Positions 37,424 to 47,491 are shown, numbered from the stretch's first letter. The stretch: DNA of 64,000 nucleotides from Bacteroidota bacterium (GCA_024279935.1 JAJRQZ010000067.1:1-64000), one strand, 5' to 3'. The notes: generated by a model from the letters alone, not told the origin. A program made the numbers and translations.

Positions 37424-39259
37424 ATGGTAAAATTTAGATTTTCTATATTAATGCTATCGCTGTTCAGCATAAACGCAAGCGCACAGCATATTGCAACTGC
37501 CACCCCGCCTGCCTGGGCCTCGGAGGTGGTTTGGTATCAAATATTTGTAGAAAGATTTAATAACGGGGACAGCACAAACGATCCCACGGCTGAAAGCATA
37601 TTTGCCCGGAGCGATTATTATACTATTCCGGCAAACTGGTCGCTTACCCCCTGGACAGCTAATTGGTATAAAGAGGACAACTGGGCGGCAAACCTTGGTG
37701 GCGATTTCTATTCCAAACTTCAATTGCGGAGATATGGCGGTGATTTGCAGGGCGTTATGGACAAATTGGATTATCTCGAAGAGCTTGGGATAACAGCCGT
37801 TTATTTCAACCCCTTGAACGATGCGCCTTCGCTACATAAATTTGATGCGAGAAACTGGAGGCATATTGATATAAACTTCGGCCCCGATCCGGAAGCCGAC
37901 CTTAAAATCATCTCAAAAGAAGATCCTGCTGACCCGTCAACATGGAAATGGACTTCGGCCGACAAGCTTTTTCTCAAGCTTGTTGACCAGATGCATAAAA
38001 GAGGCATGAAAGTTATAGTCGATTATTCATGGAATCACACTGGAGTGGAATTTTGGGCCATGAGGGATATAATGGAAAACCAGCAAAATTCAAAGTTTGT
38101 TGGTTGGTACGACATAGAATCATTTGATGATCCCGGCACTCCGGAGAACGAATTTAAATATCACGGCTGGTTCGGTTTAAAAAGCCTCCCGGAGATTAAA
38201 AAAGTAAATATTACAACAACAAGACGGCCGGGCCATCCCTACGAAGGTGATATTAACATAGCTGCCAAGAAGCACATATTTGCCGTCTCGAAACGCTGGT
38301 TGTCGCCTGACGGGGATACTGGCAAAGGAATTGATGGCTATCGCCTGGATGTTGCCGACCATATTGGCCTGGGGTTTTGGCGCGACTACAGAAAATTTGT
38401 GAAATCAGTTAAGCCCGAAGCATATCTAATAGGTGAGATTTGGTGGGAATCATGGCCCGACAAACTAATGAACCCGGCTCCTTATGTGCAAGGTGATATT
38501 TTTGATGCCGTTATGTTTTATCACCTTTATCGTTCGGCACGTTATTTCTTTGCAAATACCGAACTAAAACTTAACGCACAACAACTAACTGACAGTTTGA
38601 GCTTTCAGTGGGACAGATTGCCCGAGCCTATGCGCTATTCCATGATGAACACCGCGGCCACCCATGATTCTCCCCGGCTGCTGACATCTTTTTTCAATAA
38701 CGGTCTTTATAAATATAGGGCCAAACCAAACGACGACCCTACATACAAAACAGGGAAACCCGACGAAGAAACATATAAAAGGCTTAAATTATATTTGATA
38801 CATCAGTTTACAATACCGGGTGCGCCACAAATATGGAACGGGGATGAAATGGGCATGTGGGGAGCCGACGATCCCGATTGCCGTAAGCCTTTATGGTGGG
38901 GCGATATGGATTTTGACGACGAGTTCAGGAATAATTTTCAACCGGGGGGGGAAACATTTGACAAAGTAGGGTTTAATCAGGAACTTTTCGATTTCTATAA
39001 AAAAATTATTTCCATACGGAAGCACAACAGGGTTTTGGGCACAGGGGAAATCGAATTTGTGTTTGCCAGGGATTTCAAGCTCGCATACAAGCGCTTCGAC
39101 AAAGAAAGCGAGATCCTGATCTTATTTAACATGGATATTGGAAATTTTGAATACCCGCTCGAGAAAGACAAGGTCTATACCGATTTGCTAAGCGGGAAAA
39201 AATATAAGGATGTAATTGAGATAAAAGGGCTCGGTTCTGCGGTGTTAAGGCTGGAATAA
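37424..39259 (+). CDS. GH13 neopullulanase/cyclomaltodextrinase-like alpha-glucosidase
   Basis: A 611-residue exported glycoside hydrolase of the SusA/neopullulanase type. A signal peptide (1-21) is followed by the VWYQIFVERFNNGD opening of the GH13 barrel. Catalytic signatures: VIVDYSWNHTG (region I), GYRLDVADHIG with the nucleophile Asp (region II), LIGEIWWESW with the acid/base Glu (region III) and NTAATHDSPR (region IV). IWNGDEMGMWG follows, as in periplasmic maltodextrin-degrading enzymes. There is no T9SS tail and no clear lipobox, so the enzyme is expected in the periplasm, where it would break imported maltooligosaccharides to glucose or maltose. Confidence 0.92.
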   Translation: MVKFRFSILMLSLFSINASAQHIATATPPAWASEVVWYQIFVERFNNGDSTNDPTAESIFARSDYYTIPANWSLTPWTANWYKEDNWAANLGGDFYSKLQLRRYGGDLQGVMDKLDYLEELGITAVYFNPLNDAPSLHKFDARNWRHIDINFGPDPEADLKIISKEDPADPSTWKWTSADKLFLKLVDQMHKRGMKVIVDYSWNHTGVEFWAMRDIMENQQNSKFVGWYDIESFDDPGTPENEFKYHGWFGLKSLPEIKKVNITTTRRPGHPYEGDINIAAKKHIFAVSKRWLSPDGDTGKGIDGYRLDVADHIGLGFWRDYRKFVKSVKPEAYLIGEIWWESWPDKLMNPAPYVQGDIFDAVMFYHLYRSARYFFANTELKLNAQQLTDSLSFQWDRLPEPMRYSMMNTAATHDSPRLLTSFFNNGLYKYRAKPNDDPTYKTGKPDEETYKRLKLYLIHQFTIPGAPQIWNGDEMGMWGADDPDCRKPLWWGDMDFDDEFRNNFQPGGETFDKVGFNQELFDFYKKIISIRKHNRVLGTGEIEFVFARDFKLAYKRFDKESEILILFNMDIGNFEYPLEKDKVYTDLLSGKKYKDVIEIKGLGSAVLRLE

Positions 39260-39280
39260 GCGGTTCTCCGAAAAATAAAA

Positions 39281-39307
39281 GCCCGGCATGCCTTTAGCAT
39301 GCCGGGC
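39281..39307. terminator. symmetric terminator between convergent starch operons
   Basis: GCCCGGCATGC and GCATGCCGGGC form a perfect 11-bp stem with a CTTTA loop, flanked by AAAATAAAA on the left and TTTTATTTTT on the right. It works for both strands, ending the plus-strand GH13 gene and the minus-strand SusE/F gene. Confidence 0.9.
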
Positions 39308-39325
39308 TTTTATTTTTATATAATT

Positions 39326-40441
39326 TTAATTCTTGATCAATTCATAGGTAGGGACCTCCTGGCTCATATCTAGCACGAAAGTGTAGTTTCCGGCACCATC
39401 GGGCATGGGGATGTCAGGGCCGCCGTAAGACAGCTTTTTACCGTTTTCGGGATCCATGAGGCCAAGGTTAAGGTCCCAGCCGTCGTTGGCCCTGAACTTA
39501 AACCTTAAATCGCCACCATCCTGTGACTCAGTAACATCGACAGTTGCAGAAAGAAGCCCGTTTTCGGCATCCCATTCCAGGTTGACATCTTCGCTCCAAT
39601 CGCCGTTGAGTATTCCTGAGCCTATAACGCCCCAGCTTTGAGCTTCAAACTCCCAGGATAAGTTTAAAGTATCGCATATAAGCATATAGAACCCGAAATC
39701 AGGAACGCTGAGGTTTCCTGCACCCGGATCGGTGTCAAGCAGCCCAAGGCTTGTTCCGGCACCAAAATTCGTGTGGTTCCAGTCGGGGGCCGAAGTAAAC
39801 TTAAACTCATAAGTTCCTCCTTCGGGAAAATAAACAAAGCCTGTATAAACGCCATCGTTATCAACCGACCATGCATTTGGCGCTTCACCCGGGCTCCATC
39901 CTTGATAATCGCCAGGAATCCACAAGCGCGGGGTTTCGGCAGGAGGAGGCGGTGCAGCCATGGCATAGGTTGTGAATGTAGTGGTTACCACTTTCGAAGT
40001 ATCGTTGATATAATCAGCCCCGCTTATTCCGCTGACAACCCTAACGGCAATGTTGGCCGTCGAATCGGGCTCAACACCCAACTGCAGCAATTTAGCGTTC
40101 ATGTCGTAAACAATTATGCTAAACGATGTCTCATTCGAGCTTTGCAATTCCTTGGCATGAGCAAAATTGCTGTCTGCGATATCTATTTGCAATGAATAGG
40201 TTGGCAGAGGCAGCTCGGCGCCATCTGAAATTGAATATGATGCCGCATTCCATGAATAGCTTATCAAGCTGGCCGAATCCTCCTCGCTAAGCACAAAAAC
40301 ACTTCCATCCTCCGGGCCTGTTATCGAAGCCGGAGAGGATTTGCTAATATTGAGAACAGGATCTTTCTTATCTTTCTTACATGAGCTCAGCAGGATGCCT
40401 GAGCCAATTAAAAACAAAAGCATTAAAGTTATTTTCTTCAT
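39326..40441 (-). CDS. SusE/SusF-like starch-binding lipoprotein
   Basis: A 371-residue outer-membrane lipoprotein. The lipobox Cys21 (GILLSSC) is followed by a SusE N-terminal domain (about 30-160, Ig-like). Two starch-binding modules follow, at about 170-270 (LWIPGDYQGWSPGEAP) and 275-371 (WGVIGSGILNGDWSEDV, LRFKFRANDGWDLNLG). It is the third gene of a minus-strand operon behind a second SusC-SusD pair. Such proteins hold glucan at the cell surface. It is the standard lipoprotein counterpart of the T9SS forms encoded on the other strand. Confidence 0.88.
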   Translation of the reverse strand: MKKITLMLLFLIGSGILLSSCKKDKKDPVLNISKSSPASITGPEDGSVFVLSEEDSASLISYSWNAASYSISDGAELPLPTYSLQIDIADSNFAHAKELQSSNETSFSIIVYDMNAKLLQLGVEPDSTANIAVRVVSGISGADYINDTSKVVTTTFTTYAMAAPPPPAETPRLWIPGDYQGWSPGEAPNAWSVDNDGVYTGFVYFPEGGTYEFKFTSAPDWNHTNFGAGTSLGLLDTDPGAGNLSVPDFGFYMLICDTLNLSWEFEAQSWGVIGSGILNGDWSEDVNLEWDAENGLLSATVDVTESQDGGDLRFKFRANDGWDLNLGLMDPENGKKLSYGGPDIPMPDGAGNYTFVLDMSQEVPTYELIKN

Positions 40442-40460
40442 GATATCTTATTTTATAACA

Positions 40461-42050
40461 TTAATAATTAGGATTTTGAGTAAGGTTAGGGTTGCCGTTC
40501 ACATCAGCAGCCGGAAGAGGGAACAGATTATACTTGGCATCTGTTGACCTTCCTTCTTTGGAATGTCCCTTCCACGACCAGACATAATCACCACCCGTAA
40601 ATTTATTGAAGCGGATGAGGTCGGTACGGCGATGGCCTTCCCAACAAAGCTCGCGCGCCCTTTCGTCGAGGATGAAATCAAGAGTCAGGTCGGAATCGCT
40701 GATCTGCGATGCTCCTGCCCTTGTCCGCAACATATTCACATATTCAGTGGCCGTGTTTATGCTTCCGCCCCCACCTCGAACTACGGCCTCGGCATACATC
40801 AAATAAACATCCGCAAGGCGGAACATGGGAAAGTCCGTATCAGGGAAGGTAAGGCTAAAGCCGGGAGTTCCGTTTCCTTGTTCGTCATACGACATATTAC
40901 GGAATTTCGTTACCGCATAACCATTTTGAAAATCGCTGATATTATCTATTTCTATTGATTGCCCGTCAGTAAAAAACATTTTACGGTTGTCGTTATCGGT
41001 AAATTTCTCCACAAGCTGCCTGGTAGTCCGGGTTCCGCCCCAGCCACCATCTATTCCGTAGTCGCCGGGAACCATATCGCCACCAACCGAAGCATGGATT
41101 ATAAACGTCGTGCCTCCCCATGTCTGGGTTTTCTCCCCATCGTACCTGATCGCGAAAATAATCTCCTGCATAGTTTGTGGGTCGGCATCATTGTTGGCCC
41201 AAAACAATTGCTGGAAAGTAGGTGCCAATGAATAGCCGGCATTAATTATCTTATCGCAATAATTGACACATTCCGAATATTTGTTGGCTCCGACATAGAC
41301 CTCCGAATTCAAATATAGCTTGGCCAGCAACATCCATGCTGCTGCCTTGTCGGCACGGCCATAGTCATTTTGCCGCGGCTCCATCAACAAGTTCTCGATA
41401 TGGAGAAGTTCCGATTCTATAAAAGCGTAAATCTCTTCCTTGCTTTTTTGCGGAGGGAAAAAATCCCCTATGGGATCATCTTCGGTAACAAAAGGAACAC
41501 TTCCGAACATATCAAGCGCATGCCAATAGCTCAGCGCGCGCAACCATCTGGCTTCGGCCCGATAATAAGCCACTTTGCTCTTCCATTCATCACTTACGCC
41601 GCGTTCGCTTAGTTTAGTATCGGTTGTTTGACGAAGGAATTCGTTCACAAGCGATATCTGATAATAAATGCGATAATACATTGCGGCAATAAAAGTATCC
41701 CCGTCTCCCCATTCCTGGTAGTGGAAATCTTTTATGGTAGCATCGTCCCAGCCGATAACGGCCTCGTCAGTAGTTAGTTCCTGATGATACCAATATTGGC
41801 GCAGATATTGGCTAAAACCACCATCGATACCACTTATGTCGGGCATTCCGTCTTGCCCTTGTTGTCCGCCAACTGCGAGGCCGGCATAGCATTTGGCCAT
41901 GAACTGGGTATATGATTCCGGGTTGTCGAAAACCGTAGCCGAAGTAATCTCGTCAGGGTCGATAGGTTTAGTGTCCAGAATTTTGCTACATGAGCTTAGC
42001 ACCATAAAGAGCCCTAAAGCAATCGTTGTTATATATAAAAACTTTTTCAT
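40461..42050 (-). CDS. susD: SusD/RagB starch-binding lipoprotein (minus-strand operon)
   Basis: A 529-residue lipoprotein with Cys21 in the lipobox (VLSSC). SusD motifs are clear: RAEARWLRALSYWHALDMFG, FRLADVYLMYAEAVVRGG, and RARELCWEGHRRTDLIRF near the C-terminus, ending NLTQNPNY. It lies 18 bp after SusC and 19 bp before SusE/F, so the three are one operon. It is not a recent duplicate of the SusD at 34680, because the sequences differ throughout. Confidence 0.94.
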   Translation of the reverse strand: MKKFLYITTIALGLFMVLSSCSKILDTKPIDPDEITSATVFDNPESYTQFMAKCYAGLAVGGQQGQDGMPDISGIDGGFSQYLRQYWYHQELTTDEAVIGWDDATIKDFHYQEWGDGDTFIAAMYYRIYYQISLVNEFLRQTTDTKLSERGVSDEWKSKVAYYRAEARWLRALSYWHALDMFGSVPFVTEDDPIGDFFPPQKSKEEIYAFIESELLHIENLLMEPRQNDYGRADKAAAWMLLAKLYLNSEVYVGANKYSECVNYCDKIINAGYSLAPTFQQLFWANNDADPQTMQEIIFAIRYDGEKTQTWGGTTFIIHASVGGDMVPGDYGIDGGWGGTRTTRQLVEKFTDNDNRKMFFTDGQSIEIDNISDFQNGYAVTKFRNMSYDEQGNGTPGFSLTFPDTDFPMFRLADVYLMYAEAVVRGGGGSINTATEYVNMLRTRAGASQISDSDLTLDFILDERARELCWEGHRRTDLIRFNKFTGGDYVWSWKGHSKEGRSTDAKYNLFPLPAADVNGNPNLTQNPNY

Positions 42051-42068
42051 GATTTCTTGTTTTTTAAA

Positions 42069-45000
42069 TTAGAACATTAAGTTTACGCCGAACATCCAAA
42101 CCCTCGACCTGGGATATACGCTGTTGTCGATTCCAAGGTTTACCTCAGGATCCAGGCCTTCGTAATTCGTTATTACAAACGCATTGTTCACAGATACCGA
42201 CAACACCATCTTCAGACGGTTATGCACCAGATTGTTAAAAGTATAGTTTAAGGATATCTCGTCCATTCGGAAGAAAGAAGCATTCTGGACATAGTAGTCG
42301 GAGTGGTATTGGGCTGTCTGGAAACCAGTATTTGATATTGCAGAGACAACATTGCTGATGTATGGGCCCTCTGGTCGGTACATCCTGCTATACCAGCCGT
42401 TTTCCGATTCTACGTTATTGTACATATAATTTCCGAAGTTTGCCCTTCCCGAGAAATAAAACGTCCAGCTCTTATAGCTGAGATTTGATGAAATGCCAAA
42501 ATAAAGGTCGGCATTGGGGTCGTGATAATAATATTTGTCAGCGGTGGTTATTTCACCATCTCCGTTGCGGTCAACATAAAGGCCTTCGATGGGCTTGCCG
42601 TTCTCGTCATAAACCTGTTCGTAAACATAAAAAGAGTTTCTTGCCTGGCCAACGGCTTGTTCCTGAATCAGGTTGCCCACTCCTCCTGCAATACCTCCGG
42701 TTGGAATACTGGCGCCATCATAAAGCTCGGTGATTTCGTTTTGGTTATATGTTGCGTTGAAGCCGAGTTCCCAAAACATGTCCTTTGTCGATAATATCTT
42801 GCCGTTAACAGCAAACTCCACACCTTGGTTTTGGAGTTTGCCGATATTGCGGTTCACATAGTTGCTCAGGTTGGAGCCTGCAACTGCCGGCACCCAGCTT
42901 AGCAGGTCTTTAGTGTTTCTTTGGTAAATGTCGATAGTACCATAAACCCTGTCTTTGAGGAATCCATAATCCAGGCCGATATTCCATGTCGTGGTTTCTT
43001 CCCACTTTAAATTCTGATTATATCCTTCAGGGCGAAGAGTATAATTGTAGCTGTTCCCGAACGGGTACATGGCATACTGGTTTCCATAAGTATATCTGCC
43101 CATATAATCATAATATCCACCGATGTCCTGCTGTCCGGTAATTCCCCAGCCTATCCTTAGCTTCAACAATGAAATAGCTTTGGAATCTTTCAAGAATGAT
43201 TCCTCGTTTATTTTCCAGCCCAGTGCAATAGCGGGGAAAATTCCCCAGCGGTTGTCGGAGCCGAACCTTGAAGTGCCATCGGCACGAACAGTGGCAGTCA
43301 ACAAAAACCGATTATCAAAAGTATAGTTCAGCCTTCCGAAATACGACTGCAAATAATACTCGCCTTTGTCGATAACGGTATCCCTGATATACTCCTGACC
43401 CGAACCTTCTTCCAGCTTGGGTATATTACTGTTGTTGCTTGTTGAGCTATTATAGAAATGCTGCAAGGAAGAACCGGCCATTAAGCTGAAATTGCTTTTG
43501 ATGCCATCAATATCTTTTATGTAGTTCAAGTAAAAGTCAACAAGCTCATTATCGTTACGGTTGCTATATGAGTTATCGGTGCCGCCGCCTTGGGCAGCAT
43601 TATACGACCATGAAGCGTAAGGAGGGATATAAACCGTGCCATTTCCCCTTGTCTTATCAAGGCTTAAATTTAAGTTGGCATGTAGATCAGGAAGAAAATG
43701 CACTTGATAGTCCAGTTGAAGGTTACCATAAACCCTGTTGACATTTGACTTGTCATTGGTCAAGCCAATATATGCCATCGGGTTGGTAGTCCCCTGGGTA
43801 ACAGGATCGCCATTGTTCTGCCTCCATGCCCAGTATCCTCCATAAGAACCGTCGTTGCTATAAACGGGCTTTGTAGGATCCATTTGTGTGGATGCGTTAA
43901 TGGCTCCCCTGTTCGCAAATTGATTGTTTATGAACGAGGCACTGACATTAAAATTGATTTTTAAATGATCCATGAACAAGGAAGGGTTTAATGAGGCAGC
44001 CAAGGAAGTCCTTTGGAAATTTGAGGTTTCCATTATTCCGTCCTGGCCTGTATAACCCAGCGAGAAACGATAAGGAACCTTATTGAAGGCCCCTGTTGCG
44101 CTAAGTGAATGATCCATGGCAAAAGCATTGCGATATATCTCATCCTGCCAGTTTGTGTTATAAATCGTTTGATTATAACCAGTCCTGTCATCAGGAAGGG
44201 ATGAATAAGGAACCTCATTGCCTTGCGGGTCGGTCCATATTCCCAACATGTCAACCCGCTTGGGGAAACGGGTAGTTATTTTATCAGCAAACTCCGAGGA
44301 AGACAAGATGCCTACTGTCTTGGGAACTTCGTAATACGAGAACTTGCCTGAGTAGCTAATCTTCAACGGCTGGTTTCGCTTGCCTCTTTTGGTCGTGATC
44401 AAAATAACACCGTTTGATGCCCTGGAACCATAAATAGCCGTTGCCGAAGCATCTTTTAAAATCGTGAAGGTTTCTATATCGTTCGGGTTTATGCTGTTTA
44501 ACGGATTACGGCTGCCACCGGGAACATCGTTGCTCAGCGGAACCCCATCAACAACAATAAGAGGACTGTTGGAAGCACTCAAGGAAGACCCGCCCCTAAT
44601 TAAAATATTTGATGAACTTCCGGGGGCGCCGCTCGAACTGGTAATCTGACCCCCGGCAACTTTGCCTGCGATCAGGCTCATCGGCGTTAAAACGGTACCT
44701 TTGTTAAAACTGCCTTTGTCGATAGCGGTAACAGCACCAGTAACATCCTTTTTCTTTGCCACGCCATAACCTATTACCACCACTCCTTCGAGCGATAGCG
44801 CAGACGATTGCAAGGAAACCTCAAGTTTTGTATTTGGCTGAACGATACGCTCTTGTGTCGTGTAGCCAACATAAGAGAAAACTAATACCTGATCCTTTTC
44901 AACATTAATGCTGAACTTGCCGTCCAAGTCGGTAGAAGTTCCTTGTGCGGTCCCTTTAACAACAATTGTTGCCCCGGGCAAGGGCAGGCCGTCGGCAGCA

Positions 45001-45107
45001 TCTGTTACGATACCGGTAACAGCACCTCCTTGCGCATAAGTGCTTAGAGTACCGCTTAATAATAATACAAGGAAAATCAGTGGTTTAAAAAATAATTTTT
45101 TTCCCAT
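42069..45107 (-). CDS. susC: SusC/RagA TonB-linked transporter (minus-strand operon)
   Basis: The product has 1012 residues from the ATG at 45107. An in-frame start at 45206 would give 33 extra residues without a signal peptide at the N-terminus and would lie upstream of a TATTTTTG box (45180-45173), so the downstream start is chosen. A signal peptide (ending TYAQ) is followed by a carboxypeptidase-regulatory domain (DAADGLPLPGATIVVKGT), then EGVVVIGYGVAKKKDVTGAV, a plug (FTILKDASATAIYGSRASNG) and a barrel. It is the outer-membrane porter for maltooligosaccharides with the SusD downstream. Confidence 0.93.
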   Translation of the reverse strand: MGKKLFFKPLIFLVLLLSGTLSTYAQGGAVTGIVTDAADGLPLPGATIVVKGTAQGTSTDLDGKFSINVEKDQVLVFSYVGYTTQERIVQPNTKLEVSLQSSALSLEGVVVIGYGVAKKKDVTGAVTAIDKGSFNKGTVLTPMSLIAGKVAGGQITSSSGAPGSSSNILIRGGSSLSASNSPLIVVDGVPLSNDVPGGSRNPLNSINPNDIETFTILKDASATAIYGSRASNGVILITTKRGKRNQPLKISYSGKFSYYEVPKTVGILSSSEFADKITTRFPKRVDMLGIWTDPQGNEVPYSSLPDDRTGYNQTIYNTNWQDEIYRNAFAMDHSLSATGAFNKVPYRFSLGYTGQDGIMETSNFQRTSLAASLNPSLFMDHLKINFNVSASFINNQFANRGAINASTQMDPTKPVYSNDGSYGGYWAWRQNNGDPVTQGTTNPMAYIGLTNDKSNVNRVYGNLQLDYQVHFLPDLHANLNLSLDKTRGNGTVYIPPYASWSYNAAQGGGTDNSYSNRNDNELVDFYLNYIKDIDGIKSNFSLMAGSSLQHFYNSSTSNNSNIPKLEEGSGQEYIRDTVIDKGEYYLQSYFGRLNYTFDNRFLLTATVRADGTSRFGSDNRWGIFPAIALGWKINEESFLKDSKAISLLKLRIGWGITGQQDIGGYYDYMGRYTYGNQYAMYPFGNSYNYTLRPEGYNQNLKWEETTTWNIGLDYGFLKDRVYGTIDIYQRNTKDLLSWVPAVAGSNLSNYVNRNIGKLQNQGVEFAVNGKILSTKDMFWELGFNATYNQNEITELYDGASIPTGGIAGGVGNLIQEQAVGQARNSFYVYEQVYDENGKPIEGLYVDRNGDGEITTADKYYYHDPNADLYFGISSNLSYKSWTFYFSGRANFGNYMYNNVESENGWYSRMYRPEGPYISNVVSAISNTGFQTAQYHSDYYVQNASFFRMDEISLNYTFNNLVHNRLKMVLSVSVNNAFVITNYEGLDPEVNLGIDNSVYPRSRVWMFGVNLMF

Positions 45108-45692
45108 AAGACTAATTATTTGTTGTGTGTTTACACCATGAAATTTTAAATATAAAGTGTTAATTATCAGGTCAAAAATAATATTAAAATTTAGTTTTTT
45201 TAACATTAACGTAATATTATTGAACCCGGTTGATGTCGAGGTCGTAGAATTTTTGCGGCAACGGGGCGCCTATTTATCAAATTTCTTGGCAGAGATATGT
45301 TAATTTAAACATCAAAGAAAATAATCACAAGCATATTATTCTAATTCACAGTAATTTATATGTATCTTGGTTAAGGCTTATGTTTTATCGGCACTTAGGT
45401 TATCGATGTTGAAACCTGAAATTTCAAACGATTGCATGTCTTTTGCGTTTTAATAATAATTTCATAAAAATCACGCAAGCAGAAAGAAATATCAAAAGAT
45501 TCCATAGGGCTTTATGTTTGTTATGAGGTCTGCTGAATTAAAAAACTGGAAATAAACCTCCCCGGAGAGGATTAACAATTAATAAATCTTAAAAAAACAA
45601 GTCTGGAGCAACAATATACATACATTTACGTCCGAGTTAATATATTTGGTTAATAATCCTTCTCCTCAAAAGGAGAAAACAAAGTTTGTTTT
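45108..45692. promoter_or_regulatory. divergent regulatory region with LacI-type operator, site 3
   Basis: This is a 585-bp non-coding region between a minus-strand SusC gene and the plus-strand gene at 45693. CAAACGATTGC is at 45425-45435, 318 bp before the SusC start and 258 bp before the plus-strand gene. A -7 box TATTTTTG for SusC is at 45180-45173. No open frame or RNA gene was recognised. Confidence 0.5.
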
Positions 45693-47219
45693 ATGAAAGC
45701 AATATTCGTGTTTCTTGCTCTTTTTGTTTCTTTAATTACAAATGCACAAATAAAAACCGGTATAACTCCCAAAGTGGATAATTATATTCACGGATATGTT
45801 CTCGACAACACGAGCAAGTCGGCATTGCCTTACGCAAACGTTTATATTATAAATTCGAGTGTTGGCACAATAAGCAATGAAACAGGTTATTACGCGATTG
45901 ACATAACGAATTTCGATGATGATGACTCCATCCGCTTTCAATATATCGGGTATGAAACCATAGTGCTTGGTATCAACGAATTAAAATCATCCCCAACAGT
46001 TTATTTGAATGAGGATATAACAAACCTTCACGAAATGCTCATTTTCGGCAACACGCCCGATGCCGAGTATATTGTAAAGCAAATTATCAGAAACAAAGGC
46101 TCGAACTACAGTAACACCTGCAGCAAAAAGAAATCGTTCATAAGGGAGAGATATACAAACGATATTGATGAATTGAAGTTCGATATTAAAAAGAACTCCA
46201 TAGCGGAGCTTAATGAAGATATGGCAGTGATTGCCGAAAACTCGATACCCAGGCATTCAACTTCATATACCGACTTCTTAGGTTATTATTATGCGTCGGA
46301 CAAGCAGGATGATTCCGTCAAATTCAAAACCGAGCCCATAAGGGTGGTGTCGTTAAAGGAAAAAGACATTGCCGCACTGGATGAGATGGAGAAAATATTC
46401 AACGACTTGTTTGTCGGCTCCGGCGAAAAGGAATATTGGAAAGTAAAAACCGGTATCCTTAGCCAAAAACTTGACATAGACAACGAAAACGATTCGACGG
46501 CAAGAGACTCGGTTCCCGACGGTCAAAGAAAGATGTCGTATTACAACAGGAACATATCAAACAAGCTAAAATACAGCTTGATGGACGACAAGGATGACTG
46601 GGAATTCTTATATAAAACCTCCAGATATAAATATACCATCATGGGCGGCACCACCGTAAACGGCGACGAGGTTTACATGATTGATTTCGTGCCTGACAAT
46701 AGCGGCCTCTATCAGGGCAGGATATATGTCTCAACAAGCTCGTTTGCATTGGTCAGGGCCGATTACGGGTATGCACCGAACAAGAAGGGAAAAGATTTTA
46801 ATATGTTTGGCGTTGGTTATTCGGAAAACCGTTTTTACAGATCTATTTATTTTGAAAACACAGATAACGGATATGCCTTGAGATATCTTTCCAAAAGGGA
46901 TGGCGCGTCTGTCAGCTTCAGGCGGAAGGTCTCGCTTCTTAAAAAAAGAAAACGGTTTCTGTTCGACAAAACGCTGAAAGAAATCAAAGTAGGGCTGAAT
47001 ATCTCCCTTGAATCCGAATCCTCCTTCGAGATACTGATCATGGAAGACAAGGTGATCACCCATGAGCAATTCGCCAACATAAAACAGGCCGAAAACATGG
47101 ATGTCATTTTCGTCGATCAGTTCGACGACAGTTTATGGAAGGGGTATTCAATAATAGAGCCCACGGAGCAAATGAGGAGGTATAAGAAGCATGATGTTGC
47201 CAATGATGGCAAGGAATGA
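45693..47219 (+). CDS. carboxypeptidase-regulatory-domain outer-membrane/periplasmic protein
   Basis: A 508-residue exported protein with a signal peptide (1-19). The carboxypeptidase-D-like regulatory domain (about 30-110) reads HGYVLDNTSKSALPYANVY...GYYAI. It is followed by a ~390-residue region of mixed beta structure, with no TonB box or plug motif, so this is not a transporter. Similar Bacteroidota proteins are of unknown function and probably anchor at the cell envelope. It stands alone at the edge of the starch locus. The operator-like site 3 lies between it and SusC, so co-regulation is possible but unproven. Confidence 0.7.
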   Translation: MKAIFVFLALFVSLITNAQIKTGITPKVDNYIHGYVLDNTSKSALPYANVYIINSSVGTISNETGYYAIDITNFDDDDSIRFQYIGYETIVLGINELKSSPTVYLNEDITNLHEMLIFGNTPDAEYIVKQIIRNKGSNYSNTCSKKKSFIRERYTNDIDELKFDIKKNSIAELNEDMAVIAENSIPRHSTSYTDFLGYYYASDKQDDSVKFKTEPIRVVSLKEKDIAALDEMEKIFNDLFVGSGEKEYWKVKTGILSQKLDIDNENDSTARDSVPDGQRKMSYYNRNISNKLKYSLMDDKDDWEFLYKTSRYKYTIMGGTTVNGDEVYMIDFVPDNSGLYQGRIYVSTSSFALVRADYGYAPNKKGKDFNMFGVGYSENRFYRSIYFENTDNGYALRYLSKRDGASVSFRRKVSLLKKRKRFLFDKTLKEIKVGLNISLESESSFEILIMEDKVITHEQFANIKQAENMDVIFVDQFDDSLWKGYSIIEPTEQMRRYKKHDVANDGKE

Positions 47220-47276
47220 AGCTTGTCTGTACGGCAAAGCCACAGAAACCAGTTTGCATCAATGGCCAATAGAATA

Positions 47277-47439
47277 TAAGACCGTTGCAATATCAGGTTT
47301 TTTTAATGAATTAAGCCAATCTTTTATTCACCTTCTTCGTTGTTGTATTTTTAAAGTCCTCACAGACAACAGTCTGCTGTGTTTTAAAAATATTGCCGCC
47401 TCGAATTTGAACAAAATATTGTCTTTTGCAACGGTCTTA
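47277..47439. repeat. MITE-like inverted-repeat element (about 163 bp)
   Basis: TAAGACCGTTGCAA at 47277-47290 and its exact inverse complement at 47426-47439 bound a 163-bp segment with no open frame. Inside, TTTTTAAA...TTTTAAAAA and CAGAC-AACA-GTCTG can form a central nested hairpin. The left 46 bp have a similar copy at 27763-27808. The ends are compatible with a small non-autonomous element or a structured transcript, but no transposase was identified. The segment lies between the plus-strand gene and the end of the oligopeptidase gene. Confidence 0.55.
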
Positions 47440-47491
47440 ATATTTCATCAAAGCATTTTACGCAAGTTGCATTCACAAACAACGAATCCCT

